Positions 49,297 through 57,696 of a stretch of 61,485 nucleotides of DNA are shown here, piece by piece. The DNA is from JAZTYK01 sp045636925 (GTDB lineage: Bacteria > Bacillota > Clostridia > Oscillospirales > Butyricicoccaceae): contig JAZTYK010000028.1 in NCBI GenBank assembly GCA_045636925.1, positions 1-61,485 on the forward strand, read 5' to 3'. Below the pieces are notes generated by a model that was not told the DNA's origin, did no database searches, and worked only from the letters and a program-made list of their open reading frames with translations. Both the position numbers and the translations under genes were made by a program. The first letter of the stretch is position 1; each line of letters opens with the position of its first letter.

Positions 49297-50357
49297 AACG
49301 GTTTTTATGTATAAGTTTAAGTATCTGTATCCTGCTGACCTGCACCGGCTGCCGCGATCGGGAAGAAAATGACAATTTGACCGTGGTAGCCGGCATTGGT
49401 GTGGATGGTATCAACGGCAGTTACCGATTGACCACCGAAACCTTGGTGGCAGGCGGAGAGAGCGAGGGCGGGAAGCGGCTGATCACCAAAAGCAGTGGTG
49501 TGACGCTGAATGGCGCGTTGCTGGAAACCGCCAACCTCACCGCACAGCAATTGTATTACACCCATGCACAGACCATGGTGGTATCCCGTGATTTGGCGAG
49601 AAATGGACTGGAGCCGTTGCTGCAGGCATTGGAGCGGCAAAACAGTTTTCGCTTGTCCCTGCGCATTTTGGTGGCGCAGGATTCTGCAGAAGCACTGCTG
49701 TCCCTGAAAAAACCGCAGGAGGATGCTGCCAGTTTCCAACTGCGTTCCATGGCAGATACCAGCTGGCACAATGCCACTTCGCCGGATACAGCGTTGTATC
49801 AGTTCCTGGCAGACGCTGGTGAACCCGGCATTCAGGGGATCTTGCCGCTGGCAGGTCTGCGAACGGAAGGGGAGGAGCAGGCCATGGAGATTCTGGGCAC
49901 AGCACTGTTCCGGGATTATACCATGGTAGGCACGCTGAATGATACAGACAGCCAGGCACTGTTGTGGATGCGGGAAGGCGCCGCCGGCGGTCTGCTGGAA
50001 GATCAAAATCTGGCCTTAACGGTGGTGCGCTGTCACAGCAAGATCACCTGCGCGCCAGAGGGCGGAAAAATCAAACTGACGCTGGAACTGCAGGAACTGG
50101 AAGGCACAGGCGAGGCAGAGGACTTAGAACAGCGCGCAAAGGAACTGGCAAAACAGCGCTGCCAACGTGTGCTGCAACATTTAAGCGAACTGAACTGCGA
50201 TGCCATTGGCTTGGGACAACGGCTGATGCATATGCATCCGGGGGAGTCTAAACGGGTAAGAACTGCGTGGAGCCAGCAGTTTTCCCGATATCCCGTAGAT
50301 TTGCAGGTAGAAGTAGAAATCAGGGATCAGGGACGCATCAAGGAGGAGAAGAAATGA
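49293..50357 (+). CDS. gerAC: Spore germinant receptor subunit C (Ger(x)C lipoprotein)
   Basis: 354 residues from GTG 49293-49295, GGGAGG before it. Lipobox LTCTGC (Cys at about 20), then CRDREENDNLTVVAGIGVD, which matches the start of the mature GerAC fold, and the later SFRLSLRILVAQD and LGTALFRDYTMVGTLN. Lies on the outer leaflet of the spore inner membrane. Overlaps gerA by 4 bases and the permease gene by 4 bases, so the three are made together. Confidence 0.92.
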   Translation: MKRFLCISLSICILLTCTGCRDREENDNLTVVAGIGVDGINGSYRLTTETLVAGGESEGGKRLITKSSGVTLNGALLETANLTAQQLYYTHAQTMVVSRDLARNGLEPLLQALERQNSFRLSLRILVAQDSAEALLSLKKPQEDAASFQLRSMADTSWHNATSPDTALYQFLADAGEPGIQGILPLAGLRTEGEEQAMEILGTALFRDYTMVGTLNDTDSQALLWMREGAAGGLLEDQNLALTVVRCHSKITCAPEGGKIKLTLELQELEGTGEAEDLEQRAKELAKQRCQRVLQHLSELNCDAIGLGQRLMHMHPGESKRVRTAWSQQFSRYPVDLQVEVEIRDQGRIKEEKK

Positions 50358-51520
50358 AAGGCATGACCAACCGACAAATAGGTTTCTTTCTCTTTTTGGT
50401 GGTATTGGCTGGTGCTACCGGTACCGGTGGTCTGCCCCATGGGCGGGACGACTGGATGGCATATCTGTTTTTGGCATTGGCGGCAGTACCGCTGGCGCTG
50501 TTTTATCGTCGGTTTTCCGGGCATCCACCCTTGGTGCAGCTGCGTGACATTTGCGGCAAGAGACTTGGTACCGTTCTGGCACTGGGCTACAGTGTGCTGG
50601 GGCTGCTGCTGGCATCGGCAAGCTTTAGTGTATATACTGAGTTTGTGGTGTTCACCGGACTGGAGTACAGCACGCCCTGGCTCAACGGCTGGATGCTGTC
50701 GCTGGCAGCCTGGGCGGTGCTGTCCAATGATTTGCCGGGGTTGGGGCGCCTGAGCAGGCTGGTGTTTACCGGGGTGCTGATTTTGATACTCAGCGAGATC
50801 GGCATTATTCTCATCAAGGCAGAGCCGCATAATCTGCTGCCCTTGTTGGAAGACGGAGGCAGCGGACTGCCCACTATCGTATATGCGGGGTTGGCACTGA
50901 TCACACCGCCGCTGTTTTTTACCGCGTTTCTCGGCCAACCCACGGAAAAATCGGCGGCAAAACGGGCAGATCCGGATACGAAAAGCGAAAATTCTATCAC
51001 GGAAACAGCAAATTCGGTTACGAAATCTGCAAGTTTGATCAGAAAAAATCGAAGACCCGGGGTGAAATGGTATCAAAACGGGCTGGTGGTAGGCAGCTTT
51101 TTTGCCATTTTGCTGGTGACCATTGACAGTGTTGCCACCGCCATGACCCTGGGGGATCATCTGATGAGCCGCATGAGTTATCCCGCTTATACCGCCATGA
51201 GTGTGGTAGAGCTGGGAAAGTCCTTTCATCATATGGAACTGCTGGTTTCCGGTTGGCTGATCTTAACACTGCCCTTCCGCGTGACGATGTACCTGTCTTT
51301 TGCAAAGCGCATCCTCACAGCGTTGTGGCCGAAAGGGGAACGGTGGTATCCGCTGCTGCTGGTATCGGCCTGCCAGGGGATCTATCTGATGACCCCGGCA
51401 GAGGACGCCTGGCAGCGGTTGGAGGATACCCGGATCTGGGTGCTGGCAGCCACCGTTGGATTGCCCATTGTGCTTGCACTTGTGCAGCACATGCGGGAGA
51501 AAAAGAAAACAGCTGCATAA
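50354..51520 (+). CDS. gerAB: Spore germinant receptor subunit B (GerB permease-like)
   Basis: 388 residues with about ten membrane segments of the APC superfamily. The start MTNRQIGFFLFLVVLAGATGTG is typical of the spore germination permease family (quoted in part), with YRRFSGHPPLVQL and FAKRILTALWP later. It binds the amino acid germinant. A polar loop at about residues 196-232, rich in Ser, Thr, Lys and Glu, is longer than I expect. AGGAGGAG before the ATG. Confidence 0.9.
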   Translation: MKGMTNRQIGFFLFLVVLAGATGTGGLPHGRDDWMAYLFLALAAVPLALFYRRFSGHPPLVQLRDICGKRLGTVLALGYSVLGLLLASASFSVYTEFVVFTGLEYSTPWLNGWMLSLAAWAVLSNDLPGLGRLSRLVFTGVLILILSEIGIILIKAEPHNLLPLLEDGGSGLPTIVYAGLALITPPLFFTAFLGQPTEKSAAKRADPDTKSENSITETANSVTKSASLIRKNRRPGVKWYQNGLVVGSFFAILLVTIDSVATAMTLGDHLMSRMSYPAYTAMSVVELGKSFHHMELLVSGWLILTLPFRVTMYLSFAKRILTALWPKGERWYPLLLVSACQGIYLMTPAEDAWQRLEDTRIWVLAATVGLPIVLALVQHMREKKKTAA

Positions 51521-51522
51521 AG

Positions 51523-51553
51523 AAAGAACCTCGGATCGTTCCGAGGTTCTTTT
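51523..51553. terminator. Bidirectional terminator between gerAB and the AGCS gene
   Basis: AAAGAACCTCGG and CCGAGGTTCTTT arms around ATCGTT between converging genes. Confidence 0.85.
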
Positions 51554-51565
51554 GCGTGATGCATA

Positions 51566-52969
51566 TCAGATATCCCGAAGGTACTCACGGGACAGTTTGA
51601 TCACCACGGGGCTCAGCAGCGCTACGGCGATCAAGTTGGGAATGGCCATGAGGCCGTTTAAGGTGTCGGCAATGGCCCAGGCCAGATCCAGACTGACACC
51701 GCCGGCGATGCAGGCTACCAGACAAAACAGAACCTGATAGACCTTGGAGGCGCGGTAGCCGAATAAGAACTCCACGCAGCGGGTACCGTACAGCGCCCAG
51801 GTCAGCACAGTAGACAGGGCAAAGAGAGACAGGCAGATGGAGACCAAAATACTGGGCGCGCCTTGTCCGTACACTGCCTGAAATCCGCGGATGGCCAAAG
51901 CCGCGCCGGTGTCGGTGCCGTATTCAATGTTGTTAACGCCTACACCCAGCAGCACTACCAAAGCGGTCATGGTGCACACCACCATGGTACCGATGAACAC
52001 CTCGAACACACCAAACATGCCTTGCTTTACCGGTTGATCCACATCGGCGGCAGCATGGGCAATGGGTGCGGAGCCGAGTCCGGCTTCGTTGGAGAAAATG
52101 CCCCGGCCGATGCCTTTGACGATGACGGTTTGAATGCCGACACCAACCAAACCGCCGGCAACGGAGGCAGGAGAAAAGGCACCGGTGAAAATGGAGGCAA
52201 AGGCCTCGGGTACCGCATCCAGCCGAAGCAGCACCACACCCAAAGAGGCTGCGATATAGAGCACGGCCATGGCGGGTACCAGCAGGCCGCAAACATCGGC
52301 CAGGCGCTGAATACCGCCCAGCAGCACCACGGCGGCCACAATGCCGCATACGATGGAGATCGCCCAGGGGAGCACATTCAGCAACTGGGTGCTGAGGGTG
52401 CCTTTGGACAGCGTATCCACCGTGTCGGTGACGGTGGCGGCGATGGTGTTGATCTGGGTCATGTTGCCGATGCCAAAGGCGGCCAGCGCACCAAAGATAG
52501 AGAATAGCGCACCCAACCATTTCCAACTTTTGCCCAGGCCGTTTCGGATATAGTACATGGGGCCGCCTACCCAGTCGCCGGCTTTGTTGCGCTCACGGTA
52601 GCGAATGGACAGTGTTACTTCGGCATATTTGGTACACATGCCGAAGATGGCAGAAATCCACATCCAAAAAATCGCACCGGGGCCACCGATGGCAATGGCA
52701 CCGGAAACCCCCGCAATGTTACCGGTGCCGATGGAGGCGGCAAGGGCGGTGCACATGGCATTGAAGGGGGAGACCGCACCGGTGTGCTCGGCGTTTTTTT
52801 CAAAGGCCTTGCCCAGGGTGTTCTTTATGATATGGCCGAAATGACGGAACTGCAAGAAATTCAGTCGCAGGCTGAGATACACGCCCACACCCACGATCAA
52901 AAGCATCATGGGAATGCCCCAAATGATCTGATTCAGGGCTTGGTTCAGTTTGCTGATGGTTTCTACCAT
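51566..52969 (-). CDS. Sodium:alanine/glycine symporter, AGCS family (copy 1)
   Basis: 467 residues, ten to eleven membrane segments. The AGCS signature PFNAMCTALAASIGTGNIAGV is complete (quoted in part), with GAIFWMWISAIFGM and FSNEAGLGSAPIAHAAADVD later. Imports alanine or glycine with sodium. About 75% of positions appear shared with the neighbour at 53133-54551 by eye, so it is a tandem paralog. GGAG-type site before ATG. Terminator at 53083-53111 separates it from the neighbour, so it must have its own promoter within 52970-53082; TTGCAC near 53055 is a possible -35. Confidence 0.93.
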   Translation of the reverse strand: MVETISKLNQALNQIIWGIPMMLLIVGVGVYLSLRLNFLQFRHFGHIIKNTLGKAFEKNAEHTGAVSPFNAMCTALAASIGTGNIAGVSGAIAIGGPGAIFWMWISAIFGMCTKYAEVTLSIRYRERNKAGDWVGGPMYYIRNGLGKSWKWLGALFSIFGALAAFGIGNMTQINTIAATVTDTVDTLSKGTLSTQLLNVLPWAISIVCGIVAAVVLLGGIQRLADVCGLLVPAMAVLYIAASLGVVLLRLDAVPEAFASIFTGAFSPASVAGGLVGVGIQTVIVKGIGRGIFSNEAGLGSAPIAHAAADVDQPVKQGMFGVFEVFIGTMVVCTMTALVVLLGVGVNNIEYGTDTGAALAIRGFQAVYGQGAPSILVSICLSLFALSTVLTWALYGTRCVEFLFGYRASKVYQVLFCLVACIAGGVSLDLAWAIADTLNGLMAIPNLIAVALLSPVVIKLSREYLRDI

Positions 52970-53082
52970 AGGGGATTCTCCTTTTGTTATAGCAAATGGC
53001 TTCTTTTAGCATATGCCGCAGGTGCCTGGATAAACATCAAACATGCATAAAACCATGTGCAAATAAAAGGAAAAACAAAAAG

Positions 53083-53111
53083 AAAGCCTCCGGCCGAAGG
53101 CCGGAGGCTTT
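53083..53111 (-). terminator. Terminator of the second AGCS gene
   Basis: AAAGCCTCCGGCC and GGCCGGAGGCTTT arms around GAA; T-rich on the minus strand. Confidence 0.87.
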
Positions 53112-53132
53112 GAAGGGGTATTGTGAGAAATC

Positions 53133-54551
53133 TTATTTCTTTGCTTTGATGCCGCTGAAGTATTCCTTGGTCAGCTTGAAGACCACGGGGCTCAGCAGAG
53201 CCAGAGCAATCAGGTTGGGGATCGCCATCAAACCGTTCAGGGTATCAGCAATGGCCCAAGCCAGTTCCAGCTCGACAGCGCCGGCGATGCAGGCCAGCAG
53301 GCAGAAGACTACCTGATAAACCTTGGATGCCTTGAAACCGAACAGGTATTCTACGCAGCGGGTACCGTACAGAGACCAGGTCAGAACGGTGGACAGTGCG
53401 AACAGAGTCAGACAGACAGCGACCATGACGCTGGGAATGGCGGAACCGCCGAAGGCATTGGTAAAGCCATTGATGGTCAGGTTTGCGCCGATGTCAGTGC
53501 CGAACTCGATGCCACCGATACCGTTGCCCAGCAGAACCACCAGAGCAGTCATAGTACAGACAACAACAGTATCCATAAAGACTTCGAATACACCGAAGAT
53601 ACCCTGCTTGACGGGATGATCAACGTCAGCAGCAGCGTGTGCAATAGGAGCGGAGCCCAGACCGGCCTCGTTGGAGAAGATGCCGCGGCCAACGCCCTTG
53701 GTGATGGCAGTCTTGATGCCGACACCGGCCAAACCACCGGCGACAGAAGCGGGATTGAAAGCGCCAACAAAGATGGCCTCGAAAGCAGCGGGGATAGCAT
53801 CAAAGTTCAGAACAATCACGGCCAGAGCAGCCACGATGTAGATAACGGCCATCACGGGAACCAGCAGTGCGCAAACGTCAGACAGACGCTGGATGCCGCC
53901 CAGCAGAACGATGGCGGTGATCACAGCACAGATGATGGAGATGACCCAAGGCAGAGCCTTCATGATCGCGTCGCCGTCAGCAAAGCCGCCCACATTCTGA
54001 ACAGCGGTACCAACGGTGGAAGCGATGGTGTTGATCTGAGTCATGTTACCGATACCGAATGCAGCCAGTGCACCGAATACAGCAAAGATGGCACCCAGCC
54101 ATTTCCAGTTTTTGCCCAGACCGTTCTTGATGTAGTACATGGGGCCGCCGACCCAGTCGCCAGCCTCGTTGCGCTCACGGTACTTGATAGCCAGGGTAAC
54201 CTCGGAGTACTTGGTAGCCATACCAAGCAGAGCGGACAGCCACATCCAGAAGACAGCACCGGGGCCACCGATGGCGATAGCACCGGAAACGCCGGCAATA
54301 TTACCGGTACCGATGGATGCTGCCAGAGCGGTACACATAGCCTTAAAGGGAGAAACTGCGCCTTCCTTTTTCTCAGACTTTTCGAAAGCCTTGCCCAGAG
54401 TGTTCTTCATAATGTGACCGAACTTGGTGAACTGAATTGCCTTGACACCACCTGTCAGGAACAGGCCAACGCCCAGGATCAGGATCATCATGGGAATGCC
54501 CCATACGATACCATTGATCTCGCCATTGATTTTGCTAATCATTTCTACCAT
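53133..54551 (-). CDS. Sodium:alanine/glycine symporter, AGCS family (copy 2)
   Basis: 472 residues with the same layout as copy 1: PFKAMCTALAASIGTGNIAG, GAVFWMWLSALLGM, FSNEAGLGSAPIAHAAADVD. It uses more optimal codons and ends in IKAKK. It has a strong promoter at 54692-54720 and a leader of about 135 bases with competing helices, so it is probably the regulated, highly expressed copy. AGGAGG before ATG 54549-54551. The substrate (alanine, glycine or D-alanine) is not visible. Confidence 0.94.
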   Translation of the reverse strand: MVEMISKINGEINGIVWGIPMMILILGVGLFLTGGVKAIQFTKFGHIMKNTLGKAFEKSEKKEGAVSPFKAMCTALAASIGTGNIAGVSGAIAIGGPGAVFWMWLSALLGMATKYSEVTLAIKYRERNEAGDWVGGPMYYIKNGLGKNWKWLGAIFAVFGALAAFGIGNMTQINTIASTVGTAVQNVGGFADGDAIMKALPWVISIICAVITAIVLLGGIQRLSDVCALLVPVMAVIYIVAALAVIVLNFDAIPAAFEAIFVGAFNPASVAGGLAGVGIKTAITKGVGRGIFSNEAGLGSAPIAHAAADVDHPVKQGIFGVFEVFMDTVVVCTMTALVVLLGNGIGGIEFGTDIGANLTINGFTNAFGGSAIPSVMVAVCLTLFALSTVLTWSLYGTRCVEYLFGFKASKVYQVVFCLLACIAGAVELELAWAIADTLNGLMAIPNLIALALLSPVVFKLTKEYFSGIKAKK

Positions 54552-54588
54552 AAACTTTTCCTCCTTTTGAGCTTGAAAGATTAGGAGA

Positions 54589-54636
54589 GAAACCGAGCGC
54601 TCTATTCGGCTTCCTGCGATGTATCAGCGAAACCGA
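54589..54636 (-). promoter_or_regulatory. Leader with two mutually exclusive helices (possible riboregulator)
   Basis: On the transcript TCGGTTTC occurs twice (plus coordinates 54629-54636 and 54589-54596). Between them lies GAAGCCGA (54606-54613), which can pair with either copy but not both. A CGATGT/ACATCG stem is also possible upstream. This is the architecture of a conformational switch ahead of the AGCS gene. No known riboswitch class was recognised; in particular the glycine aptamer landmarks are absent. Confidence 0.45.
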
Positions 54637-54682
54637 CATCGAAAAAGGTGGGCAAAAACCTGTCGATATCGACTTCTTTCAT
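54602..54682 (-). CDS. Possible 26-residue leader peptide
   Basis: ATG at 54680-54682 lies only a few bases beyond the predicted transcription start, so it would be a leaderless start. Stop TAG at 54602-54604. The peptide begins MKEVDIDRFLPTFFDVGF and is acidic at the end. It spans the first of the competing helices, so translation could shift the RNA fold. It may also be chance; there is no ribosome site. Confidence 0.3.
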   Translation of the reverse strand: MKEVDIDRFLPTFFDVGFADTSQEAE

Positions 54683-54691
54683 GATAAGCAC

Positions 54692-54720
54692 ATTATACTA
54701 TGAATAAACTATGAATGCAA
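54692..54720 (-). promoter_or_regulatory. Promoter of the second AGCS gene
   Basis: Minus strand: -35 TTGCAT (54715-54720), 17-base spacer, -10 TATAAT (54692-54697). A perfect GTCGATATCGAC palindrome lies just downstream (54662-54673). The gap 54552-54905 otherwise holds the leader above and the promoter at 54833-54861. Confidence 0.82.
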
Positions 54721-54832
54721 GGAAAATGCACATGGAAAAGGCAATTTTACATACGATTTTGTACTTTTTTACAAAAAATGTCCAAAGTATTTGTGCATAA
54801 TGACGAATAAAATTCGCGTTTTCGCCAGCAGA

Positions 54833-54861
54833 TTGACAGGAAAAGGGTTTGCGGATATACT
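54833..54861 (+). promoter_or_regulatory. Promoter of the radical SAM gene
   Basis: -35 TTGACA (54833-54838), 17-base spacer, -10 TATACT (54856-54861). Confidence 0.82.
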
Positions 54862-54905
54862 TTTTTAAGAAGCCTATCAGGAATCATCCGGAAAAGAGGG
54901 AAATC

Positions 54906-55793
54906 ATGGAACAAGGCTGTACGCTCTGTCCCCGGCGGTGCATGGCACGGCGTGACCGGCATCAGGGACGTTGCGGAGCGGGCGCTTTGGCAAAGGTAGC
55001 CAGAGCGGCAAAGCATCATTGGGAAGAGCCCTGCATCAGCGGCAGCCGCGGCAGCGGAACAGTATTCTTTTCCGGCTGTGAGCTGGGATGTGTGTTTTGT
55101 CAGAATCGGGAGATCAGCCGGGGGAATTTTGGAAAGGAAATTTCCGAAGAACAGCTGGCAGAGATCTTTCTGGATCTGCAGCAGCAAGGGGTACACAATA
55201 TTAATATGGTGACACCGCTGCAATATACCCTGCAGATTTTGGCTGCGCTGGATCGGGCAAGACCGCAACTGCAGTTGCCAGTGGTGGTAAACTGCGGTGG
55301 GTATGCACGGGTGGAGACCCTGCAGCGGTGGCAGGGATATGCGGATATCTGGCTGCCCGATTTGAAGTACCACAGCAGTGAACTGTCGGCAAAGTATTCG
55401 GCGGCAGCGGATTATTTTGCGTATGCATCCAAGGCGATTCTGGAAATGCATCGGCAGCAGCCGAAACTGGTGTGGAATGAAGACGGAATGCTGCAAAAAG
55501 GCCTGATCGTACGGCATCTGATCTTGCCGGGCGCGTGGAAAGACTCGCTGAAGCTTCTGGAGTGGCTGGACGGTACGCTGCCGAAGGACGGATTTTTGCT
55601 GAGCCTCATGCGGCAGTATACTCCCACTGCGGCATGTGAGGAATATCCGGAGATTAACCGCAGACTGACGACATTTGAGTATCAAAAGGTTTTGGAACGG
55701 GCGTCCCAGCTGGGGTTTCAGGGGTTTACCCAGGAGGCAGGTTCGGCAAAGGCGGAATATACACCTCCTTTCGATCTGACTGGCGTAAAATAG
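54906..55793 (+). CDS. Radical SAM protein, PflX-like
   Basis: 295 residues. N-terminal CTLCPRRC motif, then the radical SAM cluster motif C-x3-C-x2-C in SGCELGCVFCQN (about residues 58-69) and VNCGGYARVETL. It belongs to the uncharacterised COG1313 group related to pyruvate formate-lyase activating enzymes; no glycyl radical enzyme is adjacent, so the target is unknown. ATG 54906-54908 with AGAGGG; an in-frame start at 54849 lies within the promoter. The M20 peptidase gene follows 39 bases later. Confidence 0.88.
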   Translation: MEQGCTLCPRRCMARRDRHQGRCGAGALAKVARAAKHHWEEPCISGSRGSGTVFFSGCELGCVFCQNREISRGNFGKEISEEQLAEIFLDLQQQGVHNINMVTPLQYTLQILAALDRARPQLQLPVVVNCGGYARVETLQRWQGYADIWLPDLKYHSSELSAKYSAAADYFAYASKAILEMHRQQPKLVWNEDGMLQKGLIVRHLILPGAWKDSLKLLEWLDGTLPKDGFLLSLMRQYTPTAACEEYPEINRRLTTFEYQKVLERASQLGFQGFTQEAGSAKAEYTPPFDLTGVK

Positions 55794-55832
55794 AATAATA
55801 CATTATATAAAATAATAAAGGAGAATATCACC

Positions 55833-57245
55833 ATGTATCAAAAGCAGATTGAAGCGTATTTTGAGAAGCATCGGCAGGAGATGGTGGAGGATATCTGTCG
55901 CCTTGTGCGTATTCGCAGTGTCCGTGAGGCAGCACAGCCGGACATGCCGTTTGGCAAGGGTCCCTGGGAGGCAATCCAGGAGGCCAAAGCCATGCTGGAG
56001 GAAAAGGGCTTTGCTGTGCGGAACTTTGATAATTATGTCATCGATGCCGATCTGCCTGGTACCAACGGACAGAAGCCCAAGCTGGGCATTCTGGCACATT
56101 TGGATGTGGTGGAAGAGGGTCGCGGCTGGACCGTGGATCCCTATACGCCTGTGATCAAGGACGGCTGTATCTTTGGTCGCGGCTCTGCCGATGATAAGGG
56201 CCCTGCCATTGCGGGTCTGCATGCCATGATGGCAGCGCGGGAGATCGCCCCCCAGCTTACTCACGGCGTGCGTCTGATTTTGGGCAGTGCTGAGGAGACC
56301 GGCAGCGAGGATCTGGATTATTATCTGGCAAAGGAACAGGCACCGGAGTGGTGCTTCTCTCCTGATGCGGACTTCCCGGTGATCAACATTGAAAAGGGAC
56401 GTTATGCACCTGCGTTTTCTGCCAAGTGGGAAGAAAGCGCAGCTCTGCCCAGAGTGCGTTGTATCAAGGGCGGCGCCACGGCGAATATCGTCCCCCAAAA
56501 TGCCGAAGCTGTGGTAGAAGGCGTGGAACTTGCTGTGGTGCAGCAGGCTTGTGACGCACAGGCTGCTGAAACCGGCGTGCGCTTTACCATTACGGCACAG
56601 GCAGATGGCAGCGTTCTGGTGGAGGCAGAGGGCAAAGGCTCGCATGCATCTTATCCCCAGGAGGGCAAGAATGCCCAGACCGCACTGATCGCCATGCTGG
56701 TTTCTCTGCCTCTGGCAGATTGCGCTCAGAAGCAGATGCTGGAAAAGCTGGCGGCGCTCTTCCCTGTGAAGGATTACGGCGGAAAGGCTATGGGCGTTTA
56801 TGCAGAGGATGCGGTGTCTGGTCCTTTGACGCTGGCCTTTACGGTGCTGGATCTGGATACCAAGGGTTTTTCCGGTGCATTTGACGCCAGATTGCCCATT
56901 TGCGTGGATGGAGAAAAGTTCCGTGCAGACGCAACTGCAAAGCTGGCGGAAAATGGCATGGAATCCCCTGTACAGCATGTGGTAAAGCCCCACCATACAC
57001 CGGAAGAGAGTGTGTTTGTACAGACTTTGCTGAAAGCATACGAGCTGTTCACCGGAAACAAGGGCGAATGCCTGGCCATCGGCGGCGGCACGTATGTGCA
57101 TTCCATCGAAGGCGGTGTAGCTTTTGGCTGCACCATGCCCGGTACCGACAACCGGATGCACGGCGCCGATGAGTTTGTGGTGATTCAGGAGATCGTGGAC
57201 AGTGCCAAGATCTTTACGCAGGTCATTCTGGATATGTGCAAGTAA
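55833..57245 (+). CDS. M20 dipeptidase, Sapep/PepV type
   Basis: 470 residues. Zinc-binding motifs: LAHLDVVEEG, RGSADDKGP, GSAEETGSED, SPDADFP, and the C-terminal His in MPGTDNRMHGADEF. The insert in the middle is the lid domain of PepV/Sapep. Hydrolyses dipeptides, often those with D-Ala or beta-Ala at the front. AAAGGAG before the ATG. An AT-rich gap of 39 bases from the radical SAM gene might hold another promoter. Confidence 0.92.
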   Translation: MYQKQIEAYFEKHRQEMVEDICRLVRIRSVREAAQPDMPFGKGPWEAIQEAKAMLEEKGFAVRNFDNYVIDADLPGTNGQKPKLGILAHLDVVEEGRGWTVDPYTPVIKDGCIFGRGSADDKGPAIAGLHAMMAAREIAPQLTHGVRLILGSAEETGSEDLDYYLAKEQAPEWCFSPDADFPVINIEKGRYAPAFSAKWEESAALPRVRCIKGGATANIVPQNAEAVVEGVELAVVQQACDAQAAETGVRFTITAQADGSVLVEAEGKGSHASYPQEGKNAQTALIAMLVSLPLADCAQKQMLEKLAALFPVKDYGGKAMGVYAEDAVSGPLTLAFTVLDLDTKGFSGAFDARLPICVDGEKFRADATAKLAENGMESPVQHVVKPHHTPEESVFVQTLLKAYELFTGNKGECLAIGGGTYVHSIEGGVAFGCTMPGTDNRMHGADEFVVIQEIVDSAKIFTQVILDMCK

Positions 57246-57272
57246 GCCGGTAAAGAAACAGCAAAAGATGAG

Positions 57273-57303
57273 GAGGGAGCATCAGCTCCCTCTTTTCTGT
57301 TTG
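57273..57303 (+). terminator. Terminator of the dipeptidase gene
   Basis: GAGGGAGC and GCTCCCTC arms around ATCA, then TTTTCTGTTT. Confidence 0.82.
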
Positions 57304-57373
57304 GCCATAATTATATATAATGTGTATGGAAAAATCATCAAATGGCGCTGCATAGAAAATTCCACAAAACCTG

Positions 57374-57402
57374 TTGTAACATCGAAAAACCTGTGTTATA
57401 AT
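57374..57402 (+). promoter_or_regulatory. Distal promoter upstream of hppA
   Basis: -35 TTGTAA (57374-57379), 17-base spacer, -10 TATAAT (57397-57402). A small GACTTC/GAAGTC hairpin with a T tract follows at 57412-57433, so the transcript may be very short or attenuated. Confidence 0.6.
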
Positions 57403-57587
57403 CGAAAAAAGGACTTCGTTGGAAGTCTGTTTTTGGTGCGGTTTTTTACGGAACAGACAACATGTGGTTTCTGTGCCGAAACGGTGAAAACTGCGAAAAA
57501 AATAGGTGAGTTTTGAAAAAGCATCAAAAAAATCGGTGAACAAACAGAAGAACGGGGAATAAATTTTTGAAAACCTGCAAAAAACTG
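57403..57587 (+). other. AT-rich non-coding stretch upstream of hppA
   Basis: No gene or recognised RNA. Apart from the hairpin at 57412-57433 there are several A-tracts, two ending in AGGTGAG and CGGTGAAC, spaced like curved DNA. It would form a leader of about 290 bases if the distal promoter is used. Confidence 0.4.
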
Positions 57588-57617
57588 TTTACAAAACCGA
57601 AAGCGAGATGCTATAAT
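57588..57617 (+). promoter_or_regulatory. Proximal promoter of hppA
   Basis: -35 TTTACA (57588-57593), 18-base spacer ending TGC, -10 TATAAT (57612-57617). Leader of about 75 bases. Confidence 0.72.
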
Positions 57618-57696
57618 AAATTGCTTATGTATATTTGCCCTAAGGGCTGATATAAAGTTTAGTTTGTAATTTTTAATGGAAGAAGGAGATCTATCT

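Noticed and set aside
54552..54690. Glycine riboswitch before the AGCS gene
   Set aside because: The landmark sequences of the glycine aptamer are missing although gene context would suit it.
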